Below are positions 24,201 through 33,200 of a stretch of DNA of 64,000 nt, one piece after another; the stretch's first letter is position 1, and the number at the start of each line of letters is the position of its first letter. Position numbers and translations under genes: made by a program. The notes under the pieces were generated by a model that saw nothing but the letters and a program-made list of their open reading frames with translations, was not told the DNA's origin and ran no database searches. Location of the stretch: contig JBGTQJ010000050.1 of assembly GCA_041941305.1 (NCBI GenBank), positions 1 to 64,000 on the forward strand, given 5' to 3'. The stretch is from JANSWP01 sp041941305. Its GTDB lineage: Bacteria; Bacteroidota; Bacteroidia; Chitinophagales; Saprospiraceae.

Positions 24201-27200
24201 AATTCAAAAGTCAAATTACTGGAAGTAGAATTTAGCTTGAAATAATCGGGTTGCTCAAAGTTTTGGATAGCGGCAGGAGCACTTTGATTAATTAAATAAG
24301 GAACCGTCAGGTCAGTACATCCATAATAGTTCCCATCTGTTGTTTTAACCCAAATTTCTTCATGAACCGTCCTGTCAAATTGGTTGGGAAGTGCTTCGCA
24401 AGTTAATGCATTGGCCTTCACATCATAATAAAATCCTTCCGTATTAGAATGATAATGGGTAATTCCACCCTCAGAAAGAAGGAATAATTCATCAATATTC
24501 TCAAAATTTCCAAATAGTCGTTGTGAGTTTGGTTCTTCTGGTGTATGTGCTAAAGTATATTCATAAACTGTTTCCTGTAAAGTAACTTTATCATCCGAAA
24601 TGACAGCCGTATTACCATCATCAACAGGCAAATAGTAACAGCCCTCTTCCAGTCTATCCGAATCAAATTCAAATCTATAATCTTTGATTTCGCCACCCGT
24701 ATCATGACGGATATAAATCACATTTGCTGATTCTGGCACTGGTACTGCAAAATCATTACCCCAAATCTGAATACCTGGAGGCGAAGGAATGTCTCCATAA
24801 TAATTGATAATTTTAATTCTCCCATCTGGTTCTCTGAAAGAAACCTGGCGTTCTGTTTCATTACGTATTTCCCACATTGAAATCGTCAGTTCCTCCAATA
24901 AAGGAGTAGCTGGAATTTCTAAGATTCCAACTCTTTTGGGTCCAAAGGGTGTATTAATCGATGAAGGATTGTTTACATTCCACTCTTCTAAAGATTGGAT
25001 GCTAAGATAAGGAGGCATTTCAAAATCTTCAATACCAGATGTTTCAGTCACGGATAAAAAATGCGTGTTCATACCTGTTGTCATCAAAAACCTGGAAGGC
25101 TGGTTTTGTTTTGCTTTTGTTACAATCTCAATGTTAAATACATCATCGCCTAAATCACTTGGGATAGCGCCACAAGCCAATTTAGTATTCATCTCATAGA
25201 CTAAATTTTGTTCAGGGAGGTAGTATTCTTCGCTTCCATCTGTTCTGGACAGATACAAAGATTCGATATCCTCGGAAGGTCCAATTAAGTTATAATTGCC
25301 ATTATCTGCTTGTTGTACCGCAAAAATCCAGGAGACATCGGGTTTTGCAACTGCTGCATAAGCCGCTTCTGAAATCACTACAAAATAAGGTTGGGTTATA
25401 TTGGCTAACTCATAATAGAAAGTGGCTCCATCTCGTTCAACTTTTAAATAAGCACTTTCTAAGTTGCTACCCCATTGGCTGTTGTCAAATGTTTGGAGAA
25501 CTTCCATTTGATCATTATTCGTTTGATACAACAAGCTTTGATCCTGAATGAAGTATTTTTGATTATTTGGATAGATACATAAAGCTTCTTTAATGGTACC
25601 CAGACTTTGAATTTTTGCATAGGGCATTTCATAAGTATTATCTGCTTGCAATTCCAAATAAGCTTTATAACATCCCTTTAATTCAAAAAGTAAGTCATTG
25701 TAGATTTGGATTGTCCCTGTGAGCAATGTTTCGGGACAATCTGTAGAGGACAATAAATCTTGAAAGGCAAATTCGCCGTAATCCACATTTGCAGTCGTAT
25801 TTCTGACAAATATTTCAGTTGAGCTCAAATCCTCTATACCTTCTGCAAAAGTGCTTACAATAGTTGGCAAGCCAGCAGATCCATTTTCATCATAGGGAAT
25901 TATATAATTGGTCGTGCCTTTTTTTAAGGCAATTGTTTTAAAATGTCTTTGCAAAGAAAGATCCAGCTCATCAGTAGTAACACTTTCAGAAACTAAAACA
26001 GGATTATAACCATTACCACTTTCTTCAAATGTAATGTAATTCAAAGCGGCTTGGAGACTGGAAAAAAAAGTATTATTAACGCTTTTACCAAACGTTGCCA
26101 TACCTGGAGTCGTTCTCATTTGTCCATGTACGTAAAGAGTATAAGGTATTGTTCCTGTAAAAGAAATTCCAATGTCAGTTTCTTTTCCGGTTTCATTGAT
26201 TAAAACAGAGCCAATATCTGGAATGGCTTCGCAACGAATCACAGGGTCAGCCTCTCCAATTTTCTCAATCAATAGTCCGTCTGGAGTCCAGTATTTAAAA
26301 TCTTCTCCCTGAATCAAACAAATGCTTTCTATATCATAATCAACGTCTCTTTCTTGATACAAGATAAGGTCCCCGGTTGGGGTAGATTGCACTAGTAAAC
26401 CACATCCATCGCAAAAATTGAAATTAGGAGAATTGGGCAAAGTAGAGACAATACGTCCCAGGTTATTTTGATGAATTCCAAAATGACCCTGACCGGTATG
26501 ATCTATTAATATGTTTGGATTAGCAGTTTGTATGCCTTCATCAAAAGAATAATATGCGATCAAATCCACCAAAGAATTGTTGGTATTTTTGAAAAAGTAA
26601 TCTCGAATTTCATCATGTGATAATTGTCGGCCCCAAAACCTCAATTCATCTAGTTCAATTTCAATTTCGCTTCCTTCTACTTCCAGGCTAATTCCAGCAG
26701 TTGAGTTGGAACCAATAGCAGAATAATTTTCGCTATATTGACCAATCAGCTCCGCATCCTGGTAAATATTTAAAGAACTCCCATAAGTACCTGTTATAGC
26801 ATAATGGTGCCATTCACTGCCCTCATCAAGGATATTCGTTTGATAATTAGTTTGTTGATTGGATGTTAGAAGGCGAAAAAAATCAGAGGAAAAATCATCT
26901 GATAATTTTAAAGCAACTTGATCCTGTCTAAGAATCTTTATGCCTCCACTTTGTCTTTTTATCCAAAAATCAATACTGAAATCATTATCTAAATTCAAGG
27001 CTTCAGCAGGTACCAATTTCAGTTTTGTCGTTTCATCGGTTAGATGGATAGAATGATTAGTTGCTCCTGCAACAACTGCTTTCGGATCGACAAACCACTC
27101 TGGTAATTCCTCTGAATCACTATTATAGTAACAAAGCCAATAGGCACCCTGACAATCAACAGAAGCATTTTCTGATGACCAAACATTAAAAGTACCATCT

Positions 27201-30200
27201 TCCAAAACGAGACAAAATTCATAGTTTGCTCCATCATCTGTTAAATCCAATGGTATGGAAAAACCATCACCGTTTGCATTCAAGGTTAAATTGGAATATG
27301 GATTCGTACTGGCATCCAAATCCCAAAGCGTCAAGTCCGAACTTGTTCCATAAGCTACCAAATGATCTTGTGTCCTGTCATAGATACCGATGGTAGCAGT
27401 ATTCATTACGTGTGTATTATCAAATAAAAATTCTAAATCTGTATCATTTTTACGAAATCGAACTCGATTAGATCGGAAAACTTCAGGTTTTTCAGCTAAT
27501 TCTAAAAATTCCGTTACTGCACTATTAAATTTTTCTGCTTTATAATATCTTCCATCTGATGTTTCCAGATAAGCTGTGTAATATTCATTAACATAGGAAA
27601 TCAGATTTGTACCATTTGATGGCATATCACGAATACCAAATCCCACATTATGGTGACACTCGCAACGATTTGAGTCATCATCTAAACCAATCCACCTACG
27701 CATTGGTGAGCTATAGTGCGGTGTTGCAGAAGAAATGAAGTAGAAGTTCTGGATATCAACAGGAGATTGCTTTATAAAGTTAACGCCTATATTTTCCTGG
27801 GCTACCAGCGCAAAATCGCTTGTAATAGTATTTAAATTAATGGCTTCTCGATCCGATGCAATCCAGGCTGTATTATAATTTATACCTTTTAAAGTGCCAT
27901 ATCGTTCATTGCTCGTATAATCATTTATTAAAAATGCACCAGCCCCTTCGTCAAATAAATAGTAAGCTTCCAAATTAGGGGCTGTGGCTTCAAAGCCTGT
28001 GATATCTGCCTCAATATCTTGCAATGATTTTTCAACACTCCAAATACTCAATTCATCAATATTACTTCTATAAGGTCCCACTTGTAATAAATTCGAGCTG
28101 GAAGAAAAAGAACCTTGAACGTCACCTCCTCCTACACGCTGACCATTTAAGTAAATCCATACCCTCCCATTAGTAGAACGAGAGACTGCCAGATGATGCC
28201 ATTCTCCTGGAGTAAAAGATCTATTAGATGCATTGCCTTCTGCCCGTTCAGCTTCACCAGAACCAGCAATATATTGTGAATAGATAATATTCCAACGGAA
28301 GTTTATTGGGTCCCATTGTATTTTGATTATCGCATTTTCAGGACTATTTGTATTGTGCCATTTTAGAATATCTCCACCCATATTCTCTTCCAACATAATC
28401 CAGGCTTCCACAGTAAAGTTATCGGGACACTCAAAATGTTTAAGTTCTACTCTTCCCTCACCATTTAAGGCAATGGCATGGTTGGTATCTCCTTTTGCTT
28501 TTGGATTTCTAAACCAATCTGGTGCCGTACCCTCATCAAATTCGCTTATCCATTTCCAATGGTTGGGCTCACAATCTGAGGTTAAATCACTTTGAACAAA
28601 ATCCCAGGATCCCATACTCTCATCGGCTAATCTAAAGAATAGTTGATATTCATTGTTTGAATTTAAAGTTAGGGGCATTTCAAAGCGATCGGCTAACATC
28701 TCGTTTTCATCAATTGACTGGACAAAGCCATCTGCACCGTAATTGATAAATAAATTGACTATCGGGCTTCGGTAAGCAATAATTCGCTCATTGGTTATAT
28801 CGTACACACCTGCTTCAAAATGAGACATCGTCAGGTTTCCATAAAATTCAAAATTCAAACCCGTTTCTGGATTTTCACCAGAGAGCTTTCCCAACCGAAT
28901 GCTATTCATCATATCGATTTCACTTGGTTCGCTTGTCATTTCCAAATTTGAAGTCGTCATTCCATTTGAAGATGCTGCATAGTGATAGACCCCATTATCA
29001 TCTTTTAGTAATACTTTGTAAGAAGTTACAGAGGAATTAAGCACCTCCTCTCTGGAATTCACCATATTTTGGCAAAGTAAATTACTGGCTCCCTGATAAT
29101 GTTGCCCTGTACCAGACCACCACAAAATTTGAGAATTTCCATTGTTTACCACATATTCTATAGCCAATTCTTCTATTGATTCGAGTGCTTCTTCCGTGTA
29201 AAAAGTTAAGCCGCCATCGGGGTTGGCAATCACTCCATAAGGAGCCGAAATGGCAATAATATCCAGGGAAGGAGGAATATCAGAAGCAGCCCAGGCAGTG
29301 GTAGCGTCCTGTATTTGCAGCATACCAGTATAGCGATTGTCCGAATGATCGCGAATCAACCATTCTCCTGTGCCTTCATTAAAATTGTAAAATGCTAATA
29401 AATTATCGGCATTAGCCACTGGATCAAAACCACTGACATAATCTACCTGGATTTGTGCCTTGGTTCTAGCACCACTAGAAATGGCTAAATCATCAATGCT
29501 TCCCTGAAAGCCACTTCCTCCAATTTGAATATAATTGGTATTGGGTGCATTCAAAATTCGCTGCGTTTTCAACAATTCTCCGTCTACATAAATTTTGCCA
29601 TCACCATACGCATCCTTCGTAATGGCAATATGATGCCAGTCAGTACCAAAATCGTATGCTGCATCAATACGATCCGGTTGTGTTACAGAAGATTCCCATA
29701 CTATAGTTTCTTGATTATTCTTCGGGAAACTCAATTTATGAAAGGAAGTTTCGTCTTCAGTATTACCCCAGGTCATAAAGGCTGAAGTGGAGGAAAAATC
29801 ACCTAATTTTACCCATGCCTGCACCGTATAAGAAGCAGGTAGCTCAAATTCCTCCAGGATAATACCTTCTTGTGGTGCCAAGCCTAAAGTATAATCCGTG
29901 TGCCCAGTGAGTGGTTCTTCAGGGTCAGAAAACCAGGGTGGAGTTGTTGTAAATTCTGGATCTGGATACAACCAATGAACCACATTACAAGCATCTTCAA
30001 TCTTCTGACCAGTGAATTCTACTTGGGCATTTCCTCCATACATATTCCCAAGTCCAAGACCCGCCCAAGGTTCAACCTCAATAAATATAGTATAACTGGT
30101 CGCTATATCAGCATTAAATGGTAACCTAACAGCATGAGCAATTTCATGTTCCGAAGTTTCGAAGATAGCATTCCCAAGTTCGGCTGTAAAATCAAAATTT

Positions 30201-33200
30201 AGGTTTTTATCGGGTGTCCACCAAGATTCCAATCGTTGTTTATCATTATTGAATATAGCTATTTTGCTTCTTTCTTTCCAAGTTGATAAGGGAAGTATTG
30301 GTAAATAGCAATCTAATCCAGTATGATCTTCTGATGCAGCAATACTAATTCTTTTATCAATTATGAAATCTTCTGGCAAATCAAATTCATCGTTTCCAAA
30401 ACTAAAATAAGGTCTATGATCCTCCATAGAGAGTTTTTGTCTTATAAATGCACCATCTTTCCAATACTTAATATGAGCCTCTAAAACAGTAAACTCTTCA
30501 TTCATCAAAACCTCTCCAACGGCAGGCATTTCATCACAAAACAACTCAAATTCCCCATCTATCAATTGATAATGGGTATTGTCATCATTCCAATAATAAG
30601 TCTTATCTGGTGTATCTCCTGCATTTGACCAACTAATGGATAGCTCAATTATTTTCTTGGACTCATTATTTGTATTGACTATAAGTCCCTGCTCGGTATC
30701 TTCTAATTCAAAGTTACAATATTCAAAATGAGGAAAGTCATATTCTGGTTTACTGCTACTTACCCAAACATCATAATAATTTATTCTTTGCAATACGCCT
30801 GTATGTTCATTTCCGCTTTGATCATGTATCAGCCAAGTATCGGATTCATAACTAAAATCATAAAAGAGTATCAAGCCAGCTGCACTTCTAGAAATACCGC
30901 TTAAGAAATCTTCCTGTATCTGTTCATAATCTTTAGCATAATTAAAAATAGCAATATCATCTATCTCCATTTCCAGTCCAGCTGATGGATGGCCAATGAT
31001 CAATGGAGCCTCAGAGTCTTGAATTCCATAAGCGGTTGATTGTTCAACTCTCAAAGTTCGAATGACTCCATCTTTAATTAGTTCAATCGCATTCCCTGAA
31101 CTACAGGAAAAGGCATAATGATGCCATTCTCCATCTGCTTCAAATTCAAAGTGATAAGTAATGAGACCTTCATTGGTTGAAAAAATTAATCTGTCCTTTT
31201 CAGTATATATTTTCCAGGAACCTTCTTGTCCCAGAATATATTTTGCCGTGCCATAATTACCTATATAATCAGATTTTACCCAAAATTCAACGGTAAAATC
31301 TGTTGGCAAGGTTAAATCGTCGGCATCTTTAATATAAACATACTGATCAGATTCTTCTAAATTAAGCGCATAGTCAACCGTGCTTTTTGGAACAGGCTGC
31401 AAGGGATTTGAAAATCTTTCAGGCTCATTTACTACTGGCGTCGATTCCAAAATCCAACCAATGTTGAAGCATTCTTGCTTATCTACTTCGCCATCAAAAT
31501 GATACCTATATGCACTGGACTCATCGCCTCCTTCCTGTTTTAAATACAAATAATAAGTTTCACCTGAAGAAAAATCAAAGGGTATACTGACTCGGTCAGA
31601 CTCATTAGACAGCCTATTAATGGGTTGATAATTATTAAACTGTTCGTCGTAATCAAAGAGTACTGCTTCCTGTGGATTATGATAATAAATAAGCCGATCC
31701 TGTTCATCAAATACCGATAATTGGGCATTTGCTAAAGTTCCTAAGCCTCGAAAAAATACATCAATACCTTCAGCACCCTCTCGAGTTCCTAGTTTCGCCT
31801 TTTTTGCACTCCTACTGAAATCATTGACTACACCAGGACTGGCAAGTGTAAACGCACTTAGACCAACTCCTTCATTATTAAGTTCATAAATTTGTCCATC
31901 TGTTGTTCCAATGATAGCCTGATACGATCCATCAAAACGATCTGGCAATAAATTGAACAGGTCTTCGAAACCATCAAAACAGTCAAAGGTCTTATCCTCC
32001 AAAAGGTGCATATAATAATCCCCTTCTCTAGTCCACCAGTCAATTCGATTTCCACCTTGCCCATCGTCTGAAATTAATTGAAGCTCAAAAATGTCTTCAG
32101 AGCTTAAGGTTAGCAAAGAAACCCCATCTGCCCCATCATTCTCCAAAAAGAAAGGACTGAGTGCCAAATCAATGTCTTTAGACTCTGGTTTGTCAGCCAA
32201 CTCAGACTCCGAAGGCAATCTAGGATCCATATAGACTTCATGGCCAGAACCCGGCGGAGCTGATCCATTTCCTCCTACTTTTAATACCCCTAAACGACGC
32301 TGGTTGGCTTGGTCAAAAAGCAACCATTGACCATGGGTGTAATTAAAATTGAAATGCATAACTAATTGCTCATCTTCCAAATCAATCCTCTGAGACATAT
32401 AATCTGAAAAGATTTCTGCTTCATCTCGCACATCGTTCCAAATACTTAAATCATCCAATTTTAAAATAGGCGAATCATCTCCAAGAGAACCAATATAAAA
32501 ATCCTCACCTGACTCTTCTGTCGTATAGCTACCGGTTTTTTCCTCTATCAAAAATCCGTCTCTATAGAATGATAGACTATTTCCAGCAGAGAGCGTAAAG
32601 GCATAGTGATGCCATCTATTATCATTAATAAACCCATTTCTAAAATCAGTATTTGTACCAGAAGTGCTGACTATTAAATCTCTGCCGTCTTGTAAATTGA
32701 CTCCCCAAATAGCTGGGATTTCAAAAACGGCGGAACTCGGAGAAACTGAATTACCTTCAAAATCTGATTTTCCCCAAAATTCAAAAGTAAAATTTCCCCC
32801 CAAATCTAAAGATCTTGTTTGTTCTACTACTATATGGCGCTCCTTGTTTGATAAATTCAAAACACGATCACCGGATACAGACATCGGATACCTTGGTCTG
32901 GCTGAATTATTCACCCAGGCAGTGGTTATATCTAATCCATTAAAATTGCCATCCAGACCATGATTAGATACGTCTTTTACAATGGCATTGGAGCCACCTT
33001 GACTATAGTCCAAATAGGCTATCAAGTCATTGTCCTCTTTATCAACACCTAAATCAATCATCTCCTGGATCTCTTCTTGCGTCAAATCGTCCCTCCAAAT
33101 GGTCGTTTCGTCCATTTTTCCATTAAAACCATCATTGTTACCTCCAGAATCACCTTCATAGCGACCTCCAACTGTTATTCGACTATCGGCTTTTGTCTCA

